Shown: positions 44,469 to 52,827 of the stretch, one piece after another
How the letters are laid out: each line of letters starts with the position of its first letter
How positions within the stretch are numbered: the stretch's first letter is position 1
Source of the DNA: Chryseobacterium tructae
GTDB lineage: Bacteria; Bacteroidota; Bacteroidia; Flavobacteriales; Weeksellaceae
Direction: 5' to 3'
Assembly: GCF_030409875.1 (NCBI RefSeq)
Contig: NZ_JAUFQR010000001.1
Span: forward strand, 1,054,001-1,118,000
DNA length: 64,000 bases
Made by a program: the position numbers and the translations under genes
Notes under the pieces: model-generated
The model's input: only the letters and a program-made list of their open reading frames with translations
Told to the model about the DNA's origin: nothing
The model's database searches: none

Positions 44469-45422
44469 ATGAATGATCATTATTTAAAAAAACTCGACCG
44501 CGTAACCGCTATTCTTACCCAATTGCAATCCAAATCTGTAGTAAGGGCTCAGGATTTGGCCGAAAAATTTGATGTCAGTATCAGAACCATTTATAGAGAC
44601 GTTAAAACTCTGGAAAATGCAGGAATTCCAATTGTTGGAGAAGCAGGAAACGGATATTCTCTGATGGATGGCTATAAGCTTCCACCAATCATGTTTACCA
44701 AAGAAGAGGTGTTGAGTTTTATCACTGCAGAGAAGTTAATGCAGAAGTTTTCCCATCAAAGTTTGGGGAATCATTATCAAACAGCCATGGAAAAAGTACG
44801 TTCAGTATTGAGGCATTCTGATAAAAATCTGATTCAGAATATTGAAAAGCAGATTGATGTTTTTAATTTTTACAATCAAAAACCGGATGATTCCCTAAAG
44901 AACGTAATTCCTATTATTTTGGAAAGTATTGCAGAGAAAACTCAATTGAATATTGAATATCAAACAGTAGATTCAAGAGTAACCAACAGAACCATTGAAG
45001 CGGTGGGAATTTTCTTTGAATTTAATTTCTGGTATATTATGGCTTACTGTACACTGAGGAAAGACTTCAGACAGTTTAGGATAGACAGAATCTTACAGAT
45101 TTCAAAAACGCAGGTTCCTTTTTTACAGGAATATGGCCAGATCAACGATTATAGAAAGTCACATGGAAATAAAGTTAAGGCAAAACTTCTGGTGGATAAA
45201 AAGATAATGGCACATCTTGTCAATTCTAAAAAATATTATGGATTGGTTGAAGAAGTAGAAACCGATCAGGGCATGGAACTTACTTTTGAAACAGAATGGA
45301 TCAATGACGGATTTCCTCGTTGGGTTATCACATTTGCAGATTACGCCACTATTCTTGAGCCGGAAAGTCTTCGGATAAGAATGAATGAGCTTCTCGTTAA
45401 AATGATGGGGAGACATCAATAA
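44469..45422 (+). CDS. HTH/WYL-domain transcriptional regulator (YafY/DeoR type)
   Basis: A 317-residue regulator. The N-terminal winged HTH (about 5-60) has 'LTQLQSKSVVRAQDLAEKF' and 'VSIRTIYRDVKTLENAGIPI'. The WYL domain (about 140-225) has 'IEAVGIFFEFNFWYIMAYC', with Trp-Tyr in place of the full W-Y-L triad, and 'DFRQFRIDRI'. A WCX C-terminal extension follows. WYL domains bind nucleic acid or nucleotide-like ligands and regulate stress and DNA-repair genes. Its targets are unknown. It could be co-transcribed with the upstream exporter, 42 bases away. Confidence 0.85.
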   Translation: MNDHYLKKLDRVTAILTQLQSKSVVRAQDLAEKFDVSIRTIYRDVKTLENAGIPIVGEAGNGYSLMDGYKLPPIMFTKEEVLSFITAEKLMQKFSHQSLGNHYQTAMEKVRSVLRHSDKNLIQNIEKQIDVFNFYNQKPDDSLKNVIPIILESIAEKTQLNIEYQTVDSRVTNRTIEAVGIFFEFNFWYIMAYCTLRKDFRQFRIDRILQISKTQVPFLQEYGQINDYRKSHGNKVKAKLLVDKKIMAHLVNSKKYYGLVEEVETDQGMELTFETEWINDGFPRWVITFADYATILEPESLRIRMNELLVKMMGRHQ

Positions 45423-45424
45423 AA

Positions 45425-45448
45425 ACCTCAGCAGATAACCGCTGAGGT
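45425..45448. terminator. Terminator between the WYL regulator and DinB genes
   Basis: ACCTCAGC (45425-45432) pairs with GCTGAGGT (45441-45448) across an eight-base loop. It lies between convergent genes. The following T tract is weak. Confidence 0.6.
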
Positions 45449-45500
45449 AGATTGACTTTTATTGGCAAATAGATGAAATGGTTTTTAAGGCTGTTTTTTA

Positions 45501-45992
45501 TTAAAATCTTTCCCAGAAGAAAGGCGGTTCAATGCCTAAAGCTCTCAAATAAACATATCCCTGCGCACGGTGATGGATTTCGTTATCTATAAAATAAAGA
45601 ATGTTCTCATATACCGGGAACTCATATTGTCCGAATAAATTAAACGTTTCCTGGAAGCGAGCTTCAGTAATTTGTCTAAAGTAATGATTGATAACCTCAG
45701 TTTCTTCGTCCCATTTTTTAAGGAGTTCTTCTTTGGTTTTTGGAGTAAAACCTTCCTCATTGTAAGCTTCCATGTTGTTTTCAATGATTCCTTTTAATGC
45801 AACTCCTCCAATATTGAGTAGTTCCGTTGCCATTTTAGCAAATGGTCTCATTCCGCCAATTGAAAATTCAAATAATTCTTTTTCCGGAAAAGCTTCAATA
45901 ACTCTTCTTGTCAGGTTTCTGTGTCCTTGCCAGTCTTTTAATAATTGATCAGTAGTCATGAATTGCAGGCTTGCTGTTGCTGTAGTTGTCAT
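45501..45992 (-). CDS. DinB family protein
   Basis: A 163-residue four-helix bundle protein. 'LLKDWQGHRNLTRRVIEAFP' holds the first His of the metal site. 'HRAQGYVYLRALGIEPPFFWE' holds the terminal 'HHRAQ' ('DNEIHHRAQG'), the usual second and third histidines. DinB-like proteins are metal-dependent, thiol-transferase-like or unknown enzymes, named for a damage-inducible gene but not polymerase IV. Single, convergent with the WYL regulator gene. Its role is not clear. Confidence 0.85.
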   Translation of the reverse strand: MTTTATASLQFMTTDQLLKDWQGHRNLTRRVIEAFPEKELFEFSIGGMRPFAKMATELLNIGGVALKGIIENNMEAYNEEGFTPKTKEELLKKWDEETEVINHYFRQITEARFQETFNLFGQYEFPVYENILYFIDNEIHHRAQGYVYLRALGIEPPFFWERF

Positions 45993-46167
45993 AATGTATC
46001 GTTTTTGTTTGTTATTGTTGATACAAAGGTAAGCGCAGGTAATGACAACAGTTTGTCAGTAGTATTTTTGATGCTGAAAAATATTTTATTTCTTTGCTAA
46101 AATATTGAAGACTACTTTTCCGTTTAAGAGAAGTATATTAATAAAAAGAAAATGATTATTTAGAATT

Positions 46168-46752
46168 ATGAAGAAGTATATTTTGCCTGTTATAGCCACT
46201 TTTTTATTAGTATCATGTAATAAAATTGAAGAAAAGATTGACCAGACGGTTCAGGAAACTAAGGAAAAGGTGCAGCAGAAGGCTCAACAAGCAGTAGAAG
46301 AAACTGTTAAGAAAACAGTGAATGAATCGATTAACTCGTTGACTCATTCTGAGGATGTGAAATTCAGTAGAGTTTTTCCTAATGCAGGATCTGATATGAT
46401 CTCAGAAGAAAAAGGGAAAAAAATAAAGCTTCCCACAGGTACCGAAGGTTATATCTTTAAGTACAAAGCAGACATCGCAGTATTGCTTCCTTTTTTAGAA
46501 AAGCAGGCAACTTCGAATGAAGGGAAATCCGATAAAACGGCAAGAAAAATTGACGGACAAACCATTATCAATAAAATAAGCCTTCTTTCAAAATTCCTTC
46601 CTGACAATACTTTTGATACCAGCTTTTTAGAAGATATTAAAACGGATAAAAGTATTCAGTATTATAAACTGAAAAGATTTCCAAACAGCAGTACAATTAT
46701 CTTCAATCCCAAAAACAAGACCATCATACAGTACGTAGAGGTAAATAAATAA
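46168..46752 (+). CDS. Lipoprotein with coiled-coil N-terminus, unknown function
   Basis: A 194-residue lipoprotein. The lipobox 'FLLVSC' places the lipid-bearing Cys at residue 17. Residues 20-60 are a Gln/Lys/Glu-rich heptad stretch ('EEKIDQTVQETKEKVQQKAQ') likely to form a coiled coil. The rest is an alpha/beta domain with no motif I recognise. It is probably anchored in the outer or inner membrane leaflet facing the periplasm. Single, with a GC-rich terminator downstream. Confidence 0.75.
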   Translation: MKKYILPVIATFLLVSCNKIEEKIDQTVQETKEKVQQKAQQAVEETVKKTVNESINSLTHSEDVKFSRVFPNAGSDMISEEKGKKIKLPTGTEGYIFKYKADIAVLLPFLEKQATSNEGKSDKTARKIDGQTIINKISLLSKFLPDNTFDTSFLEDIKTDKSIQYYKLKRFPNSSTIIFNPKNKTIIQYVEVNK

Positions 46753-46760
46753 TTTGGATT

Positions 46761-46785
46761 GGCCGGCGAAAGTCGGCCGTTTTTA
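46761..46785 (+). terminator. GC-rich terminator after the lipoprotein gene
   Basis: GGCCGGC and GTCGGCC pair around GAAA (one G-T pair) and are followed by GTTTTT. Confidence 0.8.
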
Positions 46786-46828
46786 TAAGTTATTGTGAAC
46801 GTTTAGTGAATCAATCTCATTGTATGCA

Positions 46829-46966
46829 AGGCCACTCCTTCAGTGGAGGCAAATATTCACGTCTTCAATTGAAATTCTGGTAAAAACCGGAGATTTTCAA
46901 AAACTTTAGTGAACTTCTCAAACAGTTAGTAGTCTCTGAGAAATAACTTAAGTGTCTTTTGTGGTT
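46829..46966 (-). repeat. Dispersed repeat family R1, copy A (inverted)
   Basis: Read on the minus strand it begins 'AACCACAAAAGACACTTAAG', then 'TTATTTCTCAGAGACTACTAACTG', and ends with 'CTGAAGGAGTGGCCTTGC'. It matches copies at 48350, 53677 and 56811. It lies between the lipoprotein and cobalamin adenosyltransferase genes. Confidence 0.75.
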
Positions 46967-47050
46967 CAACTTAGGCAAATCATAATAAGCAAAATACATG
47001 ATCAGTACAATTTACTTTTTACATTGTCCAAAAAAAGGTATTTTAGTAGT

Positions 47051-47620
47051 ATGAAAATTTATACAAAAACAGGAGATAAAGGCCAAACGGCACTATATGG
47101 CGGAACAAGAGTTTCCAAAGCCAGTGCTAGAGTCGACAGCTACGGAAATATAGACGAACTGAATTCATTCATTGGAATTGCAAAAAGCCATATTGAAGAT
47201 GAAGAAGTTTTGAGACAACTGAAAAAAATTCAGTTTGATTTATTTACAGTAGGTTCAGAAGCTGCAACACCAGTAGATAAATTGATGTTGGCAAACGGAA
47301 AATCGCGTCTTCCAATCATTATTTCAGAAACAGAAATTGAAGAACTGGAGCAGTGGATGGATGCTTTTGATGAGAAACTAGAGCCACTTCAGTATTTTAT
47401 TCTTCCAGGTGGAGGAAAACCTGCAACATTCTTGCACGCGGCAAGAACTATCTGTAGAAGAGCAGAACGTTCATTAGTATTCCTAAATGAAGCTGAAGAA
47501 GTACGCCCTGAGTTGATTAAATATTTAAACAGATTATCAGATTATCTTTTCGTATTGGCAAGATATATATCAAAACTAAACAACGAACCGGAAGAATACT
47601 GGAACCCGAATGAAAGATAA
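47051..47620 (+). CDS. ATP:cob(I)alamin adenosyltransferase (PduO type)
   Basis: A 189-residue PduO-type enzyme. 'IYTKTGDKGQTALYGG' near the N-terminus is the ATP-binding signature, and 'FILPGGGKPATFLHAARTICRRAERSL' is the second family motif, with the conserved Arg and Glu. It attaches the adenosyl group to cobalamin for B12-dependent enzymes. The ATG at 47051 is chosen because the signature starts right after it; an upstream in-frame ATG at 46952 lies inside a dispersed repeat. The next gene overlaps its end by 11 bases. Confidence 0.92.
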   Translation: MKIYTKTGDKGQTALYGGTRVSKASARVDSYGNIDELNSFIGIAKSHIEDEEVLRQLKKIQFDLFTVGSEAATPVDKLMLANGKSRLPIIISETEIEELEQWMDAFDEKLEPLQYFILPGGGKPATFLHAARTICRRAERSLVFLNEAEEVRPELIKYLNRLSDYLFVLARYISKLNNEPEEYWNPNER

Positions 47621-48239
47621 AGTATTACTTTTCATTAATGGAGAAGCTCCAAAATCTTTTCCCAATCCAGATCATTATGATTTGATTGCCTGTACAGACG
47701 GTGCTTTTCATTATCTCAAAAGGATAGGCTTTCCTTTGGCTCAACTGGATTTTATTTCCGGGGATTTTGACTCCCACTCCGGATCAGATGAAAATATTTA
47801 TCAGGAGAAGTTCATTCATACTCCAGATCAGAATCACACCGATTTTTATAAAGCGCTGGATATCCTTATTGAAAAAGGAGGAAAGAATGTAGATATTTTT
47901 GGGGGAAGCGGGGGCGAGCAGGATCACTTTTTAGGAAATCTTACCGTAGCTTTTGCTTTTAAAGATAGATTGGATTTGAAGTTTTATGATGAGTTTTCAG
48001 AATATTATTTCATTCCTAAAAACTTTACGGTAAAAGGAATAAAAGATAAAATGGTTTCCCTGTATCCTTTTCCTGCAGCTGAAAATATTACAACAAAAGG
48101 ATTAAATTGGCCTTTGGATAATGGAAGTCTGAACATTACCTCAACAATCGGAACCCGAAACTTTGCAGTGGAAGATGAGGTTTCCATTACCTATGAAAAA
48201 GGAGATCTGTTGATTTTTATTGGAAAAAATTATTTGTAA
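47610..48239 (+). CDS. Thiamine pyrophosphokinase
   Basis: A 209-residue thiamine diphosphokinase. 'IACTDGAFHYLKRIGF' and 'DFISGDFDSHSG' hold the acidic residues that bind magnesium-ATP. 'TPDQNHTDFYKALDIL' and 'FGGSGGEQDHFLGNLTVAF' follow, and the C-terminal beta-sandwich has 'LNWPLDNGSLNITSTIGTRN', the thiamine pocket. It makes thiamine diphosphate from thiamine. It overlaps the adenosyltransferase gene by 11 bases, so the two cofactor enzymes are co-translated. Confidence 0.9.
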   Translation: MKDKVLLFINGEAPKSFPNPDHYDLIACTDGAFHYLKRIGFPLAQLDFISGDFDSHSGSDENIYQEKFIHTPDQNHTDFYKALDILIEKGGKNVDIFGGSGGEQDHFLGNLTVAFAFKDRLDLKFYDEFSEYYFIPKNFTVKGIKDKMVSLYPFPAAENITTKGLNWPLDNGSLNITSTIGTRNFAVEDEVSITYEKGDLLIFIGKNYL

Positions 48240-48270
48240 TAAAGTTTTAAGTAAAATTACACAAGTAATT

Positions 48271-48335
48271 CAATAGAAGCTGGCTTTAGCCCGTTCAATA
48301 AAAATAAAATAAGATCCATCGGCTTTAGCCAAAAT
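48271..48335 (+). repeat. Dispersed repeat family R2 (GGCTTTAGCC), copy 1
   Basis: 'CAATAGAAGCTGGCTTTAGC' begins a 65-base element that ends with 'CATCGGCTTTAGCCAAAATT'. It carries two GGCTTTAGCC words about 38 bases apart. The same layout occurs at 50946-51010 in the same orientation. Confidence 0.8.
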
Positions 48336-48349
48336 TTAATATAAAATCT

Positions 48350-48450
48350 TAAACCACAAAAGTCACAAAAGTTTTTGAACACTTAAGTTATTTCTAAACG
48401 ACGACTAACTGTTTGAGAAGTACACCTAAGTTCTGAAAATCTTTGATTTT
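48350..48450 (+). repeat. Dispersed repeat family R1, copy B
   Basis: Begins 'AACCACAAAAGTCACAAAAG', continues 'AACACTTAAGTTATTTCTAA', then 'CTAACTGTTTGAGAAGTACAC'. A related stretch with more 'cttaagtg' words runs on to about 48520. It fills most of the 306-base gap before the phosphatase gene. Confidence 0.8.
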
Positions 48451-48545
48451 CTTCTTAAGTGTACTTCTTTTATGTAATTTTTTAAGCTTACTTAAGTGAA
48501 CTAAAGTGTTAGTAAAATAAACTTTTGTAATAAAACAAAAAGCTA

Positions 48546-49421
48546 TTGAATACATTCATCAAAATACCGATTATCACTATTTCATTATGCTGCATATTTT
48601 CATGCAAAACACAGCATTTTGAAACTCCTGAATATGGAAAAAATGAAACGGAAAAAGCCCTTAAGATTAAGAAGGTTCATAATTTCCGGACGGTAGGCAA
48701 TATTAAAAATACTGAAGGAAGAACTCTAAAGGAAGGAATGTTTTATAGAAGTGCCCATCTGCATAAACTTAAAAAGAAATCCTTTGATGAGTTTGGAAAA
48801 CTGGGTATTGCTGAAATTATAGATTTAAGGAATTCAAAAGAGATTTCTGATAGTCCGGATCATCTTCCAAATGGGATTACTTATAAAAAATATTCAGCTT
48901 TTGAAGATGAAGGTGATCAGTTGTCACAGGCCCGAAAATTGGTTTTGAAAGGAAAAGTGAATGCTTCTGATGCAGACAAAAGAATGATCGACTTCTACCG
49001 TGAATATGTAACCGAAAATCCGGGAACAATAAAAACTATTATTACAGAAATCCTGGAATCTGGAAAACCTATTCTTTACCACTGTACTGCAGGTAAAGAC
49101 AGAACAGGAATTGTTACTGCCTTAATTTTAACTATATTAAAGTTTGATAAAGAAACCATTTATAATGAATATCTTTTATCCAATAACTTCAGGAAACCAT
49201 TGGTAGAGAAAAGACTTCGATTGGCCAATAACTTACATTTCCTCTATCCGAAAATGGATTTACAGGTTTTGGAAAAACTCAGTTGGGTAGAAAAAAGATA
49301 CCTTGATGCGGCTTTTGAAGAGATTGATAAAAAGTATGGCTCTACAGATGCTTATATTCAGCAGGTATTAGGTATTTCTGAAATCAAAAGAGAGGGATAT
49401 ATTCAAAAGTTTACTTACTGA
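48546..49421 (+). CDS. Lipoprotein tyrosine phosphatase-like protein
   Basis: A 291-residue protein-tyrosine-phosphatase-fold enzyme. The P-loop 'HCTAGKDRTG' gives Cys180 and Arg186 (CX5R), and 'EIIDLRNSKEI' is the usual upstream strand. The N-terminus has a signal and lipobox 'CIFSC' (lipidated Cys20), so it should sit on a membrane outside the cytoplasm. Bacterial relatives include phosphatases of phosphotyrosine, phosphoinositides or inositol phosphates. There is no ATG ahead of the signal peptide, and a TTG at 48546 is the best start. The gene lies just after R1 repeat sequence. Confidence 0.82.
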   Translation: MNTFIKIPIITISLCCIFSCKTQHFETPEYGKNETEKALKIKKVHNFRTVGNIKNTEGRTLKEGMFYRSAHLHKLKKKSFDEFGKLGIAEIIDLRNSKEISDSPDHLPNGITYKKYSAFEDEGDQLSQARKLVLKGKVNASDADKRMIDFYREYVTENPGTIKTIITEILESGKPILYHCTAGKDRTGIVTALILTILKFDKETIYNEYLLSNNFRKPLVEKRLRLANNLHFLYPKMDLQVLEKLSWVEKRYLDAAFEEIDKKYGSTDAYIQQVLGISEIKREGYIQKFTY

Positions 49422-49543
49422 TTATCAGGGGTAAATTTCTCTAAACAACAATATTGTTGTTTTATTTAAAATTATAATAATTTTAACACCTAAAAATCAA
49501 ACTTTTTTAGCAATTTTGCATTTCTTAATTCACTTGTTTAGAA

Positions 49544-50938
49544 ATGAAAATAAAGTACTCGGAACTTATTGATCAGACATTATATTTTCCTACGGAGGAA
49601 TTTAATGTTTCTGAGAACAATTTGTTGTTTCACGACGTTCCATTAATGGACGTAGTTGAACAATTTGGCACTCCGCTAAAGATTAGCTATCTGCCGAGAA
49701 TTTCTCAAAATATTCAAAAAGCCAAAAGCTGGTTTAAAGAAGCTTTTGAAAAAATTGAATATAAAAAGAATTACACCTACTGTTACTGTACAAAATCCAG
49801 TCATTTCAATTTCGTATTGGAAGAGGCTCTGAAGAATGATATTTCGATAGAAACGTCTTCTGCCTATGACATGGATATTGTAAAATCTCTTTATGAGAAA
49901 GGGAAGGTAGATAAAAACATTGAGGTAATCTGTAATGGATTCAAAACAGATGATTATCTGACCAATATTTCAGATATGATTAATAATGGTTTTGGAAACA
50001 TTACTCCGATTCTGGATAATTACCGTGAACTGGATAAACTTACAGAAAGTATTGATTCTACCTTCAACATCGGGATCAGAATTGCTTCTGAAGAAGAACC
50101 AAAATTCGAATTTTATACCTCAAGATTAGGAATCGGGTATAAAGACATTATTCCTTACTACAGTCAGAAAATCGCTGAACACCCGAATGCAAGATTGAAA
50201 ATGCTTCACTTCTTCATCAATACGGGGATCAAAGATACATCTTACTACTGGAACGAATTGTACAAATGTCTTCGTGTATATGCACGTTTGAAGAAAATTG
50301 CTCCTGAAGTAGATTCACTGAATATCGGTGGTGGTTTTCCAATCAAAACTTCTTTGAATTTTGACTACGATTACCAATACATGGTAGAGGAAATTGTTTC
50401 TCAGATCAAGAAATTCTGCGAAGAAGAAGGAGTGGAAGAACCAAACATCTATACTGAATTCGGAAGTTTTACTGTTGGAGAAAGTGGGGCAAACCTTTAT
50501 AAAATCATTTCTCAGAAACGTCAGAATGACAGAGAAAAGTGGAATATGATTGATTCTTCTTTCATGACAACACTTCCAGATACATGGGCCATTTCAAGGC
50601 ACTTTATCATGCTTCCGCTAAACCGTTGGGAAGATAGCTATGAAAGAGTGTTCTTAGGTGGGTTGACATGTGATTCAGATGATTATTATAACTCTGAGCA
50701 GCATACGAATGCTATCTATTTACCTGTTTTCAGTGATACCAAGCCTTTGTATATTGGATTCTTCCATACAGGAGCTTATCAGGAAACGATCGGAGGATAC
50801 GGTGGTGTACACCATTGTCTGATGCCTCAGCCAAGACACGTCCTGATTCAGAAAGACGAAAACGGTGAGTTGCAATATGAAATTTTCCGTGAAAAACAGG
50901 AACCTGAAGATATCTTGAAACTTTTGGGTTACAAATAA
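49544..50938 (+). CDS. speA: Biosynthetic arginine decarboxylase
   Basis: A 464-residue PLP-dependent decarboxylase of fold type III. Lys84 in 'YCYCTKSSHFNF' is the probable PLP lysine. 'LNIGGGFPIK' is the glycine loop that binds phosphate, and 'GGLTCDSDDYY' holds the C-terminal active-site Cys-Asp. It is shorter than E. coli SpeA (about 630 residues), as is usual for Bacteroidota forms. It converts arginine to agmatine. Agmatinase is encoded 960 bases further on the same strand, giving a route to putrescine. A leftward HAD gene sits between them. Confidence 0.88.
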   Translation: MKIKYSELIDQTLYFPTEEFNVSENNLLFHDVPLMDVVEQFGTPLKISYLPRISQNIQKAKSWFKEAFEKIEYKKNYTYCYCTKSSHFNFVLEEALKNDISIETSSAYDMDIVKSLYEKGKVDKNIEVICNGFKTDDYLTNISDMINNGFGNITPILDNYRELDKLTESIDSTFNIGIRIASEEEPKFEFYTSRLGIGYKDIIPYYSQKIAEHPNARLKMLHFFINTGIKDTSYYWNELYKCLRVYARLKKIAPEVDSLNIGGGFPIKTSLNFDYDYQYMVEEIVSQIKKFCEEEGVEEPNIYTEFGSFTVGESGANLYKIISQKRQNDREKWNMIDSSFMTTLPDTWAISRHFIMLPLNRWEDSYERVFLGGLTCDSDDYYNSEQHTNAIYLPVFSDTKPLYIGFFHTGAYQETIGGYGGVHHCLMPQPRHVLIQKDENGELQYEIFREKQEPEDILKLLGYK

Positions 50939-50945
50939 TATTGTT

Positions 50946-51010
50946 ATCAATAGAAATGGGCTTTAGCCCATTTACAAAAAATAATAATTCCATTGGCTTT
51001 AGCCAAAACC
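50946..51010 (+). repeat. Dispersed repeat family R2 (GGCTTTAGCC), copy 2
   Basis: 'TCAATAGAAATGGGCTTTAGC' starts it, and 'CATTGGCTTTAGCCAAAACC' ends it. It follows the speA stop by 8 bases, and GGGCTTTAGCCC can form a short hairpin. Confidence 0.8.
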
Positions 51011-51021
51011 TATAGAAAACG

Positions 51022-51050
51022 AAAGCTCTCAGAATTCTGAGAGCTTTTTT
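51022..51050. terminator. Bidirectional terminator between speA and the HAD gene
   Basis: AAAGCTCTCAGAATTCTGAGAGCTTT is a perfect palindrome at 51022-51047, followed by T's and preceded by A's. Confidence 0.85.
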
Positions 51051-51052
51051 AT

Positions 51053-51712
51053 TTAAAAATATTTTGAAACCTTATCCAATTCAAGGTCTTCATAATCAGA
51101 AACCACTGTATCAGCTAAAGTATAATCCTGATTTTTTGAATGCGGACTTCGGTAAGCTGCACAGAATATCTTAGCTCTGTGGGCAGCCAGAATTCCATTC
51201 GTAGAATCTTCAATCACCATACAATTTTCGGCCGGTTCACCTGCCATCTCAGCCGCCAGAAGGAAAACTTCCGGATGTGGTTTGGATTCCTTTAAATCGG
51301 CTCCACTAATTTTTCCGCTGAAATATTTTTCCAATCCGAATTTTTCAAACACCATATTGATGGTTGTCATTGTTGCAGAAGAAGCCAGGATAAGCTTAAT
51401 GCCATTTTCATGATAATGCTGAATCAGGGTTCTTACTCCGGGAATCAGATCAAATTCATCATCATTGTAAAAGTAATCTTTGAAGTGAGATCTTTTGATT
51501 CCTGCAATGGATTCATAAGTATGATCTAAATTAAATTCCTTGATCAGAGTTTCGGAAACTCTTTTGGTAGAAGCTCCTGTGAAAGAAGTGTATAAATCTT
51601 CGGAAACTGCAATTTCCAATTCATCAAACGTTTTGAAATAGGCTTTTCTATGCAATGGTTCTGTGTCTACAATTACCCCATCCATATCGAAAAGAACAGC
51701 TTTTAAAGACAT
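51053..51712 (-). CDS. HAD hydrolase, beta-phosphoglucomutase-like
   Basis: A 219-residue HAD protein with 'AVLFDMDGVIVDTEPLH' (motif I, Asp nucleophile in DMDG), a helical cap (about 15-85), 'LILASSATMTTI' (motif II), 'ESKPHPEVFLLAAEMAG' (motif III Lys) and 'MVIEDSTNGILAA' (motif IV). The order fits the beta-phosphoglucomutase/phosphatase branch. The substrate is probably a sugar phosphate. The start at 51712 is chosen over an in-frame ATG six codons upstream, because 'MSLKAVLFDMDG' is the normal N-terminus. It is convergent with speA and separated by a bidirectional terminator. Confidence 0.87.
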   Translation of the reverse strand: MSLKAVLFDMDGVIVDTEPLHRKAYFKTFDELEIAVSEDLYTSFTGASTKRVSETLIKEFNLDHTYESIAGIKRSHFKDYFYNDDEFDLIPGVRTLIQHYHENGIKLILASSATMTTINMVFEKFGLEKYFSGKISGADLKESKPHPEVFLLAAEMAGEPAENCMVIEDSTNGILAAHRAKIFCAAYRSPHSKNQDYTLADTVVSDYEDLELDKVSKYF

Positions 51713-51840
51713 ATAGTAAGTTTTACACAAAAATAACTTTTAAAATTTAAACATTAAAAGATTTTAAAAGTTAAAAACCGGAATGGAGGTTAAAAATTCA
51801 TAACAAATATTTCATCTTATATAACTCAAGTACTATTTTG

Positions 51841-51848
51841 TATCTTTG
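51841..51848 (+). promoter_or_regulatory. Candidate -7 box for speB
   Basis: TATCTTTG, 52 bases before the speB start, matches the -7 consensus strongly. The -33 region is not clear. Confidence 0.5.
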
Positions 51849-51900
51849 CGGAATCATTTAATCTTTCAATCATTTAATTTTTTAATTAATAATTATATAT

Positions 51901-52758
51901 GAAAACATACGCAGGAATTCCCGAGGAAAACGCAACGTTAGAGAATTCGAAAGTAATGTTGGTAACGGTTCCTTACGATGGAACTTCAACATGGGGAAAG
52001 GAGCTGATAAAGGCCCGGAATTATTCCTAGACGCTTCTGAAAATATGGAGCTTTATGACATTGAAACACAAACTGAGCCTTATCTTCAGGGAGTATATTT
52101 GGCTGGAGAAGTTTCTGAAAACTCTACTCCTGAAGCAATGACAGAAGCTGTTTATCAGAAAACAAAAGAGCTTTTGAACAACGAAGGGAAGGTATTTACT
52201 CTATTTGGAGGGGAGCACTCTGTTTCTATCGGTTCTATCCGTGCAGTAGGAGAGAAATTTGAAAACCTTACGGTTCTTCAATTGGATGCTCATACAGATT
52301 TACGTCCTGAGTTCCACGGTTCTACATCTAACCATGCTTGTGCAGTGTTTGAAGCGAATCAGAAACATAATTTAGTACAGGTGGGAATTCGTTCTATGGA
52401 TGCTGAAGAAACTCAGTATTTACCGGAAGGAAGAGTATTCTTTGCTCATGAGATTGCTAACAATGAGAACTGGGTGAATGATGTGTTGGAAAAAGTTTCA
52501 GGAAACGTATATATTACGATTGACCTTGATGCTTTTGATCCTTCTATTGCTCCATCTACAGGAACTCCTGAACCAGGTGGATTACAATGGTACCCAACAT
52601 TGGAATTATTAAGAAAAGTATTCGAAAAATGTAATGTAGTAGCATTTGATATTGTAGAATTAATGGATTCTCCAATGGCTAAGCCGACAGCTTTCCTTGC
52701 TGCTAAGCTATATTATAAAATGCTTGCTTATAACGATATTTATAACAACGATAACTAA
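51901..52758 (+). CDS. speB: Agmatinase (ureohydrolase), with a one-base deletion
   Basis: About 286 residues after mending the frame. The first frame, from ATG 51901 ('MKTYAGIPEENATLENSKV'), ends after 'YDGTSTWGK'. The second continues 'GADKGPELFLDASENM'. One base is missing in the run AAAGG at 51997-52001. Manganese ligands are visible in 'FGGEHSVSIG', 'LQLDAHTDLRP' and 'TIDLDAFDPSIAPSTGTPEPGG'. It hydrolyses agmatine to putrescine and urea, completing the pathway begun by speA. Arginase or guanidinobutyrase are possible, but the neighbouring arginine decarboxylase favours agmatinase. Confidence 0.88.
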   Translation, partial: ENIRRNSRGKRNVREFESNVGNGSLRWNFNMGKGADKGPELFLDASENMELYDIETQTEPYLQGVYLAGEVSENSTPEAMTEAVYQKTKELLNNEGKVFTLFGGEHSVSIGSIRAVGEKFENLTVLQLDAHTDLRPEFHGSTSNHACAVFEANQKHNLVQVGIRSMDAEETQYLPEGRVFFAHEIANNENWVNDVLEKVSGNVYITIDLDAFDPSIAPSTGTPEPGGLQWYPTLELLRKVFEKCNVVAFDIVELMDSPMAKPTAFLAAKLYYKMLAYNDIYNNDN

Positions 52759-52827
52759 TATTCCGCAAGAATCGGATTTTTTCTGCCGTATATTCTTTGG
52801 AAATTTGTGAGGTAAAAATAATACAAA

